Shown: piece after piece, positions 18,454 through 27,392 of the stretch
Position numbering within the stretch: position 1 is the first letter of the stretch
Layout of the letters: every line of letters begins with the position of its first letter
Origin: Enteractinococcus fodinae
GTDB lineage: Bacteria; Actinomycetota; Actinomycetes; Actinomycetales; Micrococcaceae
DNA length: 64,000 nucleotides
Direction: 5' to 3'
Assembly: GCF_031458395.1 (NCBI RefSeq)
Contig: NZ_JAVDYJ010000001.1
Coordinates: 2,728,001-2,792,000, forward strand
Notes under the pieces: generated by a model
Seen by the model: only the letters and a program-made list of their open reading frames with translations
The model's database searches: none
What the model was told of the DNA's origin: nothing
Position numbers and translations under genes: made by a program

Positions 18454-19620
18454 GTGGATTTCCAACTGACCGACGAACAACTAGACATACAGTCTGCTGC
18501 GCGAGAGCTTGCACGAAGCTTCCCCGATGAATATTGGGCTGCACGAGACAGCCAGAATGAATTTCCTTGGGAGTTTTACAACGCTTTCGCGGAAGGTGGT
18601 TGGCTCGGTATCGCTATCCCAGAAGACTACGGGGGCGGTGGAATGGGGATATTTGAGGCCTCGCTGCTGCTTGAAGAAATCGCCGCTTCTGGTGCCGGCA
18701 TGAACGGCTGCAGCCCTATGCATCTGACCATATTTGGCCTCAATACGATCGTCAAACACGGCAGCGAAGAACTCCGGCGAGAAGTTTTACCGGCTGCAGC
18801 AGACGGCTCCCTTCACGTGTGTTTCGGCGTTACCGAACCGGATGCTGGCACAGACACCACCAGGATCTCGACTTTCGCAACACGTGTTGAAGGCGGATAC
18901 GTCCTGAATGGACGGAAGGTTTGGATCACGAAAGCGGAGCAATCACAAAAGATGGTGCTCATCGCACGGACCACAAAACGCGAAGATGTGACGCGGTCTA
19001 CCGACGGCATGTCGCTGTTCCTCATCGATCTGGATACCGAGCACATTCAACTCAACGCTATTCCGAAAATGGGACGCAACGCGGTTGCCTCCTACGAAGT
19101 AGCGATTGATAACTACTTCGTCCCTGACAGTGCATTAGTCGGTGAGGAGGGACAAGGCTTCAAGTACCTGCTGGACGGCCTCAACCCCGAACGCATTCTC
19201 CTTGCTCACGAAGCCTTAGGCATCGGAAGGGCAGCTTTGGAAAGCGCTTCTCAGTACGCTCAAGACCGCGTCGTTTTTGGCCGCCCTATCGGCCAGAACC
19301 AAGGGATCGCGTTTCCACTGGCCCAAGCCGCCATCAAGCTAGATGCCGCAGAACTCATGGCCCGCCAGGCAGCGTGGCGCTACGATCAAGGCCTCAGTTG
19401 TGGCAAGGAGGCCAACATGGCCAAATGGCTGTGTGCAGATGCCGGTTTCGAAGCCGCCGACAGCGCGGTCCAAACGCACGGAGGTATGGGTTATGCCAAG
19501 GAATACAACGTCGAGCGTTATTTCCGCGAATCTCGACTCCTCCGGTTAGCTCCCGTCAGCCAAGAAATGGTCCTCAACTACGTGTCAAACCACGTGCTAG
19601 ACCTGCCGAAGTCCTACTAA
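18454..19620 (+). CDS. Acyl-CoA dehydrogenase
   Basis: 388 residues, the standard length. GTG 18454 with AGGAAAGG eight bases upstream gives MDFQLTDEQLDIQSAARELA. Typical segments: CFGVTEPDAGTDTTRI (about 125-140, FAD/substrate site), GRKVWITKA, GRPIGQNQGIAFPLAQ (about 273-288) and QTHGGMGYAKEYNVERYFRESR (about 344-366). FAD-dependent alpha,beta-oxidation of acyl-CoA. Divergent from the TPP-enzyme gene across a 199-bp region holding GTGA-GCGG-TCAC; convergent with the hydratase gene downstream. Confidence 0.93.
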   Translation: MDFQLTDEQLDIQSAARELARSFPDEYWAARDSQNEFPWEFYNAFAEGGWLGIAIPEDYGGGGMGIFEASLLLEEIAASGAGMNGCSPMHLTIFGLNTIVKHGSEELRREVLPAAADGSLHVCFGVTEPDAGTDTTRISTFATRVEGGYVLNGRKVWITKAEQSQKMVLIARTTKREDVTRSTDGMSLFLIDLDTEHIQLNAIPKMGRNAVASYEVAIDNYFVPDSALVGEEGQGFKYLLDGLNPERILLAHEALGIGRAALESASQYAQDRVVFGRPIGQNQGIAFPLAQAAIKLDAAELMARQAAWRYDQGLSCGKEANMAKWLCADAGFEAADSAVQTHGGMGYAKEYNVERYFRESRLLRLAPVSQEMVLNYVSNHVLDLPKSY

Positions 19621-19630
19621 GGAGACCACA

Positions 19631-19665
19631 AGGATTGCTGCCCATACTTCTAAGGCAGCAATCCT
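19631..19665. terminator. Bidirectional terminator between ACAD and hydratase genes
   Basis: Perfect 12-bp stem AGGATTGCTGCC / GGCAGCAATCCT with an 11-nt loop. Confidence 0.75.
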
Positions 19666-19701
19666 CGGATTCGTGCACTATACCTTTCGAGAGCCTCTTG
19701 A

Positions 19702-20526
19702 TTAGCGGCGTGCGTATTGCGGCGCACGTTTTTCGAGGAACGATGCGGTAGCCTCGCTCCGGTCCTCGGTTAGAGCAGTGTAAATTTGCTGCCGGTTCTC
19801 GAATTCCACGGCTGCATCGAAGGATGAGATCTCTAACGACGCCCAGAGGCCTTCCTTGGTAAATTCCACGGAAATCGGGGCATTCTGCATAACTTGCCGC
19901 GCGGTCTCTAGCGCCCGATCCATCAGAACATCGGCCTCTACTACATCAGCCAGCAAGCCGGCCTGTTGGGCTTCAGCCGGAGTAAAGCGACGGCCAGTGA
20001 GCATCAATTCCTGTGCCCGTCCGGCACCGATGATCCGAGGCAACAACCAGGATAATCCCATATCGCAAGCTGAGAATCCGGCGCGGATGTAGCCCACGGC
20101 GAGATTTGCTTCGGGGACTGCGTAGCGGATATCTGACGCACACAGAATGGACAGACCCACTCCTGCGGTGGCGCCGTTGACGGCAGCAATCACGGGAACT
20201 CGCAGGCCTCGGATGGTCGCGACTAGGTCGGCGATTTCTTTTTGCCGTGCCATCGCCCGCGGCAGTTTACCCTGGGTCTCGATGAGCTCCTCGTCGCCGT
20301 ACCCGGTGAGGTTCAGACCCGCACAAAATGCGCGGCCCTGGCCCGTCAGAATCAATGTTCGGATATCGAGATCTGCTTCGATATCCGCGAGGGCATGGTT
20401 GAGGTCGGCAACGAAGTCCACATCGACGGTGTTCATCCGCTCTGGACGGGTGAAGGTGATGCGAGCGATACCGGCTTCGGGATAATCAAGGTGAATATTT
20501 TCAGAGTTTGAGTCAAAAGAAGTCAT
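19702..20526 (-). CDS. Enoyl-CoA hydratase/isomerase family protein
   Basis: 274 residues, single crotonase domain. RPERMNTVDVDF (about 26-37), GRAFCAGLNLTGYG (about 65-78, oxyanion hole), AVNGATAGVGLSILCASDIRYA (about 115-136) and GFSACDMGLSWLLPRIIG. At the two usual catalytic Glu positions this protein shows Gly/Leu (TAGVGLSIL) and Asp (ACDMGLSW), so it may be an isomerase or hydrolase rather than a classical hydratase. Stands alone between two terminators. Confidence 0.9.
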   Translation of the reverse strand: MTSFDSNSENIHLDYPEAGIARITFTRPERMNTVDVDFVADLNHALADIEADLDIRTLILTGQGRAFCAGLNLTGYGDEELIETQGKLPRAMARQKEIADLVATIRGLRVPVIAAVNGATAGVGLSILCASDIRYAVPEANLAVGYIRAGFSACDMGLSWLLPRIIGAGRAQELMLTGRRFTPAEAQQAGLLADVVEADVLMDRALETARQVMQNAPISVEFTKEGLWASLEISSFDAAVEFENRQQIYTALTEDRSEATASFLEKRAPQYARR

Positions 20527-20611
20527 TGATGCAGTTTAGCGAGACAAGATGCGTTGCAGAAGGGTCAGACGCTTCAAGGATGCTAAACGGACTGTATCTG
20601 GCTTAAACAAC

Positions 20612-20645
20612 AAGAGAGCAGGCTCGTATTCGAGCCTGCTCTCTT
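20612..20645 (-). terminator. Strong terminator after the universal stress protein gene
   Basis: Perfect 15-bp stem AAGAGAGCAGGCTCG / CGAGCCTGCTCTCTT with a TATT loop; the minus strand continues TTGTTGTTTAA. Confidence 0.85.
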
Positions 20646-20659
20646 AATTGCACTAAGAC

Positions 20660-21088
20660 TTATCGTGTGTAGGCGATATACACATCGCAGTGCGCCTCGG
20701 ATGCGACATCCCGGGCGATACTTCCCAGCACCCGACTAAATCCCTGAACTCGCTTATTACCAACGACGATCAGATCGGCATCCAGTTCTGATGCCGTGGA
20801 GACGAGAGCCTCCCCGGGCTGACCCAACGCTGCGTTCGAGGTAATCGTCAGATTGGGGAACTCCCCCCGCAGTGAATCTGCTACCCCTTTGGCTACCCGG
20901 GTGGCATTCTCAACCTGATTGATCTCCACCACGTCCCCGCCGGCACGCAGGGTTCTAACTTCCTGGTTGCCATAAGCGCTGATCACGTGGAGTTCTGCTT
21001 CATGGACATTGGCCAACTCCGCAGCCTTTCTTGCTGCAACAGCGGCCGTTTCACTTTCGTCAACACCTGTCACGATCGTATTTATCAC
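20660..21088 (-). CDS. Universal stress protein (UspA family)
   Basis: 142 residues, one Usp domain. N-terminal INTIVTGVDESETAAVAARKAAELA and the C-terminal ATP-binding pattern VVGNKRVQGFSRVLGSIARDVASEAHCDVYIA (G-x2-G-x9-GS type, about 108-139). Single-domain UspA proteins bind ATP and modulate stress survival. Has its own promoter region (21089-21199) and a strong terminator; no link to catabolism is visible. Confidence 0.92.
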   Translation of the reverse strand: MINTIVTGVDESETAAVAARKAAELANVHEAELHVISAYGNQEVRTLRAGGDVVEINQVENATRVAKGVADSLRGEFPNLTITSNAALGQPGEALVSTASELDADLIVVGNKRVQGFSRVLGSIARDVASEAHCDVYIAYTR

Positions 21089-21199
21089 GGTTATGCTCCC
21101 GTCGGGGTTAGCTCATGTAGCACTACTTTGGCACAGTATAGCTACTATGAAGGAGTCAAGGGAGGTGTGAGACTCACCGCGAGCGCAAGTGTGCGTCCC

Positions 21200-21634
21200 T
21201 TAGTTACCGGGCCCCGTCACGGATTCTGCCGCCAATTGCGGGACAAGCGCTGCCCGGAGCTGGTCAGACAATGGCCTGGATTGCTTCGTCTCGGGGTCGA
21301 TGGTGACGACCGTGGCTTCGATATAGGCGCACCGAACGCCGTCCTGGCTCAAGGTGTGGCTGAAGGTAAAGGACGACGTGCCTATCCGAGAAATCCACAC
21401 GTGAGCGATCAGCGCTGGCCCGTAATGGATCGGATGTTCGAATGACACGTTGAGCGCCCGGACGACCCGGGCATCAGGAACCACGCCGGTCCAGGCTTTG
21501 GTGGCCTGCACGCGCGCTTCTTCGGTCAGGGTCAAAATGCGGCTGTTATTGACGTGTTCGTTGACGTCTTGATCTGACCAGCGCACCTGCAACTCGCAGG
21601 TGAAGGCGTGCTCTGGGACCTCAGTAGGCGACAT
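21200..21634 (-). CDS. Acyl-CoA thioesterase (hotdog, 4HBT type)
   Basis: 144 residues from ATG 21634, which overlaps the end of the CoA-transferase gene by 14 bases and has AAGGAGAG seven bases upstream; the frame opens 17 codons earlier but without a ribosome site. Hotdog signature CELQVRWSDQDVNEHVNNSRILTLTEEARV (about 12-41), where the Asp after RWSDQ is the usual catalytic acid, then NVSFEHPIHYGPALIAHVWI. Hydrolyses acyl-CoA. Co-transcribed with the CoA transferase, so it may release CoA when CoA esters accumulate. Confidence 0.88.
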   Translation of the reverse strand: MSPTEVPEHAFTCELQVRWSDQDVNEHVNNSRILTLTEEARVQATKAWTGVVPDARVVRALNVSFEHPIHYGPALIAHVWISRIGTSSFTFSHTLSQDGVRCAYIEATVVTIDPETKQSRPLSDQLRAALVPQLAAESVTGPGN

Positions 21635-22829
21635 TGGCGTGCTCTCCTTGGGCTTGTCGGCTTTTGAGCCAGGCAAGGACGGCATCCCGATCCGCGCCTA
21701 ATGCCGGCGGAGCTTTATCGTACCGGGCGGGCGTGCGACTGTAATCAACCGGGTGTTTGATCGTGGGCACACTGTCGTCTGGGCCGCCGGCTTCGACTAT
21801 CGGGTTCAGCCCGATTTCGTCGGCGAACTCGACGCCTTCACCAATGGTCAGGATCGGGGCGCTGGCGATCTTCGCGGCCCGGAAGCGTTCGAACCACTCA
21901 TCGGCGGTCGCGGTGGACAGCGCTTCTTCCAACAGTGCCCGCAGTTCTTCCCTGTGCGCATTGCGCTGGCTGTTGGTGCGGAATCGCTCGTCGTCGGCTA
22001 GCTCAGGCATGCCCAAGTGCTGAACGAGCTTTGCGAACTGGTTGTCGTTGCCGCATCCGATGATCAAATCTCGATCCGCGGTGGCGAACGGCCCGTAGGG
22101 GTACACGCTTGGGTGGTCATTGCCCAGCCGGGTTGGCACGTTGCCAGCGGCAGCATAACCAGACGTCTGATTCACCAGTCCTGACAGTGCAGAGGACAAA
22201 AGGTTCACTTCCAGATGCTGACCTTGCCCGGAGATGTCGCGTTCGCGGAGCGCCCCCAGAATACCGATCGAGGCGTGCATACCGGTCATCACGTCGAACA
22301 TTGCCACTCCGGCGCGCTGCGGAGGACCGTCTTGGCTGCCGGTAATGGACATCATGCCTGACATGGCCTGAGCTAAGAGGTCGTAACCGGGCATATCGGC
22401 ACCTCCGGCACTGCCAAAACCGGTGATCGAGGCGTGGACGATGCCCGGCCAGCGCTCAGCAACGGCTTCGGAGTCAAGACCGAACTTGGCCAGGCTGCCG
22501 GGCTTGAAGTTCTCCACGAAAACATCGGCCTGATCGACGATGTCATAGGCGGTTTGCAGATCCGCGGGGTCGGTCATGTCCAAGGTGATGGAATGCTTAT
22601 TCCGGTTGATCGCCAAGTAATACGTGCTCACGCCGTCGCGTTCGGGCGGAGTCCACTGGCGGGTATCGTCCCCGCCGGGGCTTTCCACCTTGATGACGGT
22701 TGCACCCATATCGGCCAGCAGCATGGTGCAGTAGGGGCCAGCCAGTACGCGGCTGAAATCAGCCACGACAACTCCAGCCAGGGGGCCCTGGGGCGAATTT
22801 GGGTCCTGAGAATTCAGTGCATTGATCAT
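21621..22829 (-). CDS. CaiB/BaiF family CoA transferase
   Basis: 402 residues, class III CoA-transferase. N-terminal GPLAGVVVADFSRVLAGPYCTMLLADMGATVIKVESPGGDDTR (about 15-57) is the family hallmark; the nucleophilic Asp falls in MPGYDLLAQAMSGMMSITG (about 144-162). Moves CoA between acids without ATP. AGGAC lies six bases before the ATG. Its divergent partner is the APH-like kinase gene, and a perfect CCGAGC-N4-GCTCGG palindrome sits between them. Confidence 0.92.
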   Translation of the reverse strand: MINALNSQDPNSPQGPLAGVVVADFSRVLAGPYCTMLLADMGATVIKVESPGGDDTRQWTPPERDGVSTYYLAINRNKHSITLDMTDPADLQTAYDIVDQADVFVENFKPGSLAKFGLDSEAVAERWPGIVHASITGFGSAGGADMPGYDLLAQAMSGMMSITGSQDGPPQRAGVAMFDVMTGMHASIGILGALRERDISGQGQHLEVNLLSSALSGLVNQTSGYAAAGNVPTRLGNDHPSVYPYGPFATADRDLIIGCGNDNQFAKLVQHLGMPELADDERFRTNSQRNAHREELRALLEEALSTATADEWFERFRAAKIASAPILTIGEGVEFADEIGLNPIVEAGGPDDSVPTIKHPVDYSRTPARYDKAPPALGADRDAVLAWLKSRQAQGEHANVAY

Positions 22830-22979
22830 AGAAACGTCCTATTCGAAGTGCTCTACCTCATAGAACCACCGGTCGCACGAACTGTCCAATACGAACTGCG
22901 GCCCGGATTGATACCCTTCCGACAATGCTGCAAGCTTGACATCTGCCTGTGGCATGGGCCACCCTAGCATTGGTAGAAG

Positions 22980-22995
22980 CCGAGCGTTCGCTCGG
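22980..22995. promoter_or_regulatory. TetR-type operator, perfect palindrome
   Basis: CCGAGCGTTCGCTCGG: 7-bp arms around TT, equivalent to CCGAGC-N4-GCTCGG. Lies between the divergent CoA-transferase and kinase genes, 28 bp before the kinase start. Same architecture as the site at 26355-26370. Confidence 0.65.
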
Positions 22996-23023
22996 TATCG
23001 TTCGTGAGACAGGGTGGACCTTT

Positions 23024-24097
23024 ATGACAGCAGGACAAGCACAGCAGGATCGGGAGACGACTGAGCATCTCGTGCATCCTGACGCGGTCGGCCCGCGAAT
23101 AGCTGAAGCAACCGACGACGAGACCTGGCGGGATTTCACGGCAGAACTTGTTGCCGGTGGGAAGTCCAACCTCACCTTCACGTTGACCTCAGCAGGCGGA
23201 CAACAGCTGATTCTGCGCAGACCGCCCACTGGAAAACTGTTGCCCAGCGCTCACGATATGGGCCGCGAAGCCCGGATCCAGCAGGGCTTGGTAGACACCG
23301 GAGTGCCGGTGGCCACCGTGGTCGTCAACGAGACCACCGGGGAAGACCTCGGAGTGCCCTATTACGTCATGGAGAAGGTGGAAGGCCACATCATCCGTGA
23401 AGAACTACCCGCCGGTTATGCCACCACGACTGACCAGAAACAGGCCATGGCCGATGAACTCATCGATGTCATGATCGAGCTACACGCGGTGGACCCGGCT
23501 GCAGTGGGCCTGGGCGATTTAGGCAAAACCGAGGGGTATCTGGAACGTCAGCTACGCCGCTGGCTGGGCCAATCGGAGAAAGCCAACGACTCGGTCCGCA
23601 CCGATCGGCTACCCGAACTGGCCCACCGACTCGGACAATCCATGCCGACCTCTCCCCCGGCCCGCATTGTGCACGGGGACTACCGTATGGACAACTGCAT
23701 TTTTGACGCTGAGAACCCCGGGCGCATTAAAGCGGTCCTGGATTGGGAACTCTCCACACTGGGCGACCCGATCGCTGACCTGGCTCTGAGTGTGTTGTAT
23801 TGGGGCGATGCTAACGGACCCATCATGCCGCTGATCCCGGGCATTAGCCGCAGCCACGAATGGCCGGGCCCAGACCATCTGATCGAACGATACTGTTCTG
23901 CCACTGGCACCGATGCCAGCCAAATGCCCTGGTATCTGGCGTTTTCGGCGTTCAAGTTTGCGGCGATCGCCCAAGGGGTCGCCACCCGCGCCGATGCCGG
24001 CGATATGGCCGGTCAGTCCTTCGGAGATATCGCAAGCCAGATCGTAGAAATCGTTGAATACGGCCACACCACATTAGACCGCTTGCAAGGAGAATAA
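23024..24097 (+). CDS. APH-like phosphotransferase of the ACAD10/11 kinase type
   Basis: 357 residues from ATG 23024 (AGGGTGG upstream); an earlier in-frame start adds 25 unlike residues. Kinase landmarks: GGKSNLTFTLTSAGGQQLILRRPP (about 46-69, nucleotide loop and Lys/Arg strand), catalytic loop RIVHGDYRMDNCIFD (about 214-228) and metal-binding VLDWELSTLGDPIADL (about 239-254). These are the aminoglycoside/choline kinase motifs in the subfamily fused to ACAD in human ACAD10/11 and related to the levulinate-pathway kinase LvaA. Such kinases phosphorylate hydroxyacyl-CoA. First gene of an apparent kinase-SDR-ACAD operon; four bases separate it from the SDR gene. The substrate class is inferred from these relatives. 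Confidence 0.88.
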   Translation: MTAGQAQQDRETTEHLVHPDAVGPRIAEATDDETWRDFTAELVAGGKSNLTFTLTSAGGQQLILRRPPTGKLLPSAHDMGREARIQQGLVDTGVPVATVVVNETTGEDLGVPYYVMEKVEGHIIREELPAGYATTTDQKQAMADELIDVMIELHAVDPAAVGLGDLGKTEGYLERQLRRWLGQSEKANDSVRTDRLPELAHRLGQSMPTSPPARIVHGDYRMDNCIFDAENPGRIKAVLDWELSTLGDPIADLALSVLYWGDANGPIMPLIPGISRSHEWPGPDHLIERYCSATGTDASQMPWYLAFSAFKFAAIAQGVATRADAGDMAGQSFGDIASQIVEIVEYGHTTLDRLQGE

Positions 24098-24101
24098 TCC
24101 G

Positions 24102-24923
24102 ATGCCCGAAAACGCCACCTCCGTCGCTGTCGATCCACGCACCGGAGACCTCTCCGACGATGTTCCGGTGCTGGACAGATTCCGCCTGGACCAACGGGTT
24201 GCCATCATCACCGGAGCGTCCTCGGGTCTGGGCGCCGGCTTCGCCAAAGCTCTGGCCTCAGCAGGCGCAATTGTGGTCCTAGCCGCGCGCCGACGCGAGA
24301 AGCTGGAAGCGCTGGCAGAACAGATCACGGACAATGGTGGACAGGCCACCACCGTCGAAGCTGATGTTTCTGATCCAGAGGTCTGTGCCGAACTGGTGCG
24401 TACCGTGGTGGAAACACACGGTCGCGTCGATATCCTCGTCAACAACGCGGGAATGGGCACAGCGGTACCGGCGTTGAAAGAAACCCCAGAGCAATTCCGC
24501 TCGGTGGTCGACGTCAATCTTAATGGCGCCTACTGGATGGCCAAAGAATGCGCCGCCGTGATGCAGCCCGGTTCCAGCATCGTCAACATCGCCAGCGTCT
24601 TAGGCCTGACGGCCGGATTTGCCCCGCAAGCCGCGTATTCGGCAACAAAGGCCGGCGTACTGGGACTCACCCGCGATCTCGCGGCCCAGTGGGGATCCCG
24701 ACGCGGTATTCGCGTCAACGCACTGGCCCCGGGATACTTCGCTTCGGAAATGACCGACGAGATCCCTCAAGACATGCTCGAAGACATCACCTCCAACACC
24801 GTGTTCGGTCGCCTTGGCCGCCAGTACGAACTCGATAGCGCCCTGGTCTTTCTAGCCTCCGATGCCTCCTCCTTCATCACCGGCATCACACTGACCGTCG
24901 ACGGCGGCATGACCATGCACTGA
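24102..24923 (+). CDS. SDR-family oxidoreductase
   Basis: 273 residues with an N-terminal lead of about 28 residues before the Rossmann fold. TGASSGLGAG (about 38-47), NNAGMGT (about 117-123), SIVNIASVLG with the catalytic Ser and YSATKAG (about 178-184); ends DGGMTMH. Four bases after the kinase stop and 77 bases before an ACAD10/11-type gene. Probably oxidises or reduces a hydroxy/keto-acyl-CoA handled by the kinase-ACAD pair (inference). Confidence 0.9.
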   Translation: MPENATSVAVDPRTGDLSDDVPVLDRFRLDQRVAIITGASSGLGAGFAKALASAGAIVVLAARRREKLEALAEQITDNGGQATTVEADVSDPEVCAELVRTVVETHGRVDILVNNAGMGTAVPALKETPEQFRSVVDVNLNGAYWMAKECAAVMQPGSSIVNIASVLGLTAGFAPQAAYSATKAGVLGLTRDLAAQWGSRRGIRVNALAPGYFASEMTDEIPQDMLEDITSNTVFGRLGRQYELDSALVFLASDASSFITGITLTVDGGMTMH

Positions 24924-25000
24924 ACCAACTCACCGTTTGGTCTCGGAAACATACTTTTCCCTATAGAAACTCAGCCACTTCAACCACCTTAGGAATACTG

Positions 25001-26206
25001 ATGGATTTCACCCCGAGTGCACGCACCCAAGAGCTCTCCGAGACCATGTGGGACTTCATGCGAGAAAAGGTGTTCCCCGCCGAACCGGTCGTCGCGGAAT
25101 ACCAACGGACCCACGGCGAGCACGCCTACGCTCCGATCATGGAAGACCTCAAAGAAGAGGCTCGTCGCCGCGGGTTGTGGAACCTGTTCCTGCCTGAATG
25201 GTCCGGCATCTCGAACCTCGAATACGCTCCGATCGCCGAAATTTCCGGGTGGTCCGTCGTCATTGGCCCCGAAGCGATCAACTGCCAGGCTCCCGACACC
25301 GGAAACATGGAAACCTTACATTTATTCGGCACCGACGAGCAGAAGGCCCGGTGGCTTGAGCCGCTCAAAGAAGGCAAGATTCGTTCCGCTTACGCCATGA
25401 CCGAGCCCGATGTGGCCTCCTCGGATGCCACCAATGTGCAGCTGAGCATTGAGCGTCAGGGCGACGAGTACGTGATCAACGGGCGCAAATGGTGGATCAG
25501 CGGGGTCGCTGACACTCGTTGTGAAATCTTCATTGTGATGGGTAAGACCGACCCCGAGGCCGAGACCCACCGCCAGCAGTCGATGGTGCTCGTCCCCCGC
25601 GACACCCCCGGCTTAGAGATCAAACGCCACCTGCCATTGTTCGGCTATCAGGACCAGCACGGACACTCGGAACTCGTGTTCCGCGATGTCCGCGTGCCGG
25701 TCGAGAACCTGTTGGGCGAAGAAGGTGGCGGCTTCGCGATCGCACAAGCTCGTCTCGGCCCCGGCCGTATCCACCACGCGATGCGAGCGATCGGCATGGC
25801 CGAACGCGCACTGGCCCTGATGGTCGATCGAGCCAAATCTCGGAATGCCTTCGGAGGACCACTGGCAGATCAGGGCGTCGTACAAGAACACATCGCGAAC
25901 TCGCGAATCGAAATTGACCAAGCACGCCTGCAGGTACTGCACTGCGCGTGGATGATCGACACCGTCGGCGCCAAGGATGCCCGCTTTGAAATCTCGGCGA
26001 TCAAGGTCATCGCCCCGCAGGTCGCCTGCGCGGTGATCGATCGCGCGATCGAGATCTTCGGAGCAGCTGGGGTCTCCGATGACACCCCGCTGGCATACTT
26101 CTACGCGTGGGCCCGCGCACTGCGCATCGTCGATGGACCCGATGCAGTACACCGCCGCACCGTTGCCAGAGGTGAACTGCGCCGCACACCTCCGTATGTA
26201 GGTTAA
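25001..26206 (+). CDS. Acyl-CoA dehydrogenase, ACAD10/11 (FadE36-like) type
   Basis: 401 residues; AGGAAT precedes the ATG. The N-terminal region with VFPAEPVVAEYQ and KEEARRRGLWNLFLPEW and the segment [20 protein letters not shown] (about 90-109) mark the ACAD10/11 subfamily, distinct from the short-chain ACADs elsewhere in the window. FAD site AYAMTEPDVASSDATN (about 129-144), then [21 protein letters not shown] (about 250-270) and IFGAAGVSDDTPLAYFYAWARALRIVDGPDAVH. In ACAD10/11 systems the dehydrogenase partners an APH kinase, which is two genes upstream here. Two further paralogues lie at 37.1 and 40.9 kb. Confidence 0.93.
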   Translation: MDFTPSARTQELSETMWDFMREKVFPAEPVVAEYQRTHGEHAYAPIMEDLKEEARRRGLWNLFLPEWSGISNLEYAPIAEISGWSVVIGPEAINCQAPDTGNMETLHLFGTDEQKARWLEPLKEGKIRSAYAMTEPDVASSDATNVQLSIERQGDEYVINGRKWWISGVADTRCEIFIVMGKTDPEAETHRQQSMVLVPRDTPGLEIKRHLPLFGYQDQHGHSELVFRDVRVPVENLLGEEGGGFAIAQARLGPGRIHHAMRAIGMAERALALMVDRAKSRNAFGGPLADQGVVQEHIANSRIEIDQARLQVLHCAWMIDTVGAKDARFEISAIKVIAPQVACAVIDRAIEIFGAAGVSDDTPLAYFYAWARALRIVDGPDAVHRRTVARGELRRTPPYVG

Positions 26207-26261
26207 GGCGACGGAAACCCGAGCCGCCGAACGCTCACGCCCAGGTGAAACGAGAAAACAT

Positions 26262-26295
26262 CCCCGCCTCCGAGTACTCGTGGGGCGGGGTTTTT
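26262..26295 (+). terminator. Rho-independent terminator after the kinase-SDR-ACAD operon
   Basis: CCCCGCC...GGGCGGGG stem with an inner CGAGTACTCG palindrome, immediately followed by TTTTT. Confidence 0.85.
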
Positions 26296-26328
26296 CTGCC
26301 TCAGACTCTTGACCAGAGCCCAAATGAG

Positions 26329-26344
26329 TGAGACGCTAATCACA
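26329..26344 (+). promoter_or_regulatory. CRP/GlxR-like site before the cyclase operon
   Basis: TGAGACGCTAATCACA fits TGTGA-N6-TCACA at nine of ten consensus positions. Lies 72 bp before the cyclase gene. Confidence 0.4.
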
Positions 26345-26354
26345 CACCACTCGA

Positions 26355-26370
26355 CCGATCACTCGATCGG
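26355..26370. promoter_or_regulatory. TetR-type operator before the cyclase operon
   Basis: CCGATCACTCGATCGG, perfect 6-bp arms with a 4-bp spacer, 46 bp upstream of the cyclase start. Same architecture as the 22980-22995 palindrome. Confidence 0.6.
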
Positions 26371-26416
26371 CTGTGGTCTGTTAAGAACTTACACTTTGCA
26401 TACAGAGGAGTCTGTC

Positions 26417-27388
26417 ATGACCGCAGAAACTGTACCTACCATGCATGAATTACTCGGCGAGGACACCCCAAAGAACTGGGGGAAGTGGGGCGATGATGAT
26501 GAACTCGGTGCCCTGAACTACCTGGATGCCTCGCAGGTGCTCCGAGGCGTCCAATACGTCAAGAGCGGTGAAGTTTTCACCCTGCAGATCCCCATGGGTC
26601 ACCCGCACGGTGACCCCGTCTTCCCGGGGCGACAGAGCATTAAGCGGGAAAATGTGCTCGATGAATCATCGTGGGATCCTGGCAAGGAGAGCGCACCGGA
26701 GTTTCCCGGCGGCCTCCACTACTCGGACGACAAAGCCGAGATCTTCCTGCAAGGTTCGACCCAGTATGACGCCCTCGGGCACGTGTGGTACGACGGTCAA
26801 ATTTGGAACGGCTATGATGCTCGCAGCACCGTGGGTGGCAATAAAAAGGCCTCGGTCCAGCCCATTGCCGAACGCGGTGTCGCCGGGCGCGGAGTCTTGA
26901 TCGATATGGCACGGCATCGCGGCAAGAAATGGTTAGATAAGGGTGAAACCTTTGACCACAACGATCTCGAGGAAGCTGCCAAAGCGCAGGGCGTGGAGCT
27001 TGAGCAACGCGACATCCTGCTGATCCGCACCGGCTTTCTGACTTACTTCTATTCTGTACCCAACGAAGAGTTCTATGACGGCTTCATGGAGCCGGGACTG
27101 ACCTACTCTCGGGAACTCGTCGACTGGTTTAACGATCGCGAAATCCCCAACCTGGTGACAGATACCATCGCAAACGAAGTCACGTATGAACCTAAGTCCG
27201 GCGTGGCTCTGCCGCTGCACTGCGCCCTGATGCGCAACCTCGGGGTTGTGCTGACGGAAATCTGTGACCTCGATAAACTCGCTGAGGCGTGTGCGGCTGA
27301 CGGCCGATGGGACTTCCTCTACACCGCGGCACCGCTGAACATCGTCGAGGGCACCGGCGCACCCGTCAACCCAGTGGTTTTGCGGTGA
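26417..27388 (+). CDS. Cyclase-family hydrolase (kynurenine formamidase/isatin hydrolase fold)
   Basis: 323 residues from ATG 26417, six bases after AGAGGAG; the longer frame adds 36 unlike residues. Begins TVPTMHELLGEDTPKNWGKWGDDDELGALNYL. The usual metal site HxGTHxDxPxH is represented by QGSTQYDALGHVWYDG (about 112-127), the STQxD variant in which the first ligand His is Gln. Late segment TDTIANEV...LPLHCALMRNLGVVLTEICDL carries the conserved His and Glu. The fold hydrolyses amides, lactams or lactones with a metal. In this setting a lactone or ring amide precursor is possible, but the substrate is unknown. First gene of a three-gene operon with a synthetase and SDR. Confidence 0.86.
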   Translation: MTAETVPTMHELLGEDTPKNWGKWGDDDELGALNYLDASQVLRGVQYVKSGEVFTLQIPMGHPHGDPVFPGRQSIKRENVLDESSWDPGKESAPEFPGGLHYSDDKAEIFLQGSTQYDALGHVWYDGQIWNGYDARSTVGGNKKASVQPIAERGVAGRGVLIDMARHRGKKWLDKGETFDHNDLEEAAKAQGVELEQRDILLIRTGFLTYFYSVPNEEFYDGFMEPGLTYSRELVDWFNDREIPNLVTDTIANEVTYEPKSGVALPLHCALMRNLGVVLTEICDLDKLAEACAADGRWDFLYTAAPLNIVEGTGAPVNPVVLR

Positions 27389-27392
27389 TCGC

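Noticed and set aside
18255-18488. 78-residue N-terminal extension of the TPP enzyme
   Set aside because: Runs across the divergent promoter and the start of the ACAD gene; family N terminus begins at 18254 with a ribosome site.
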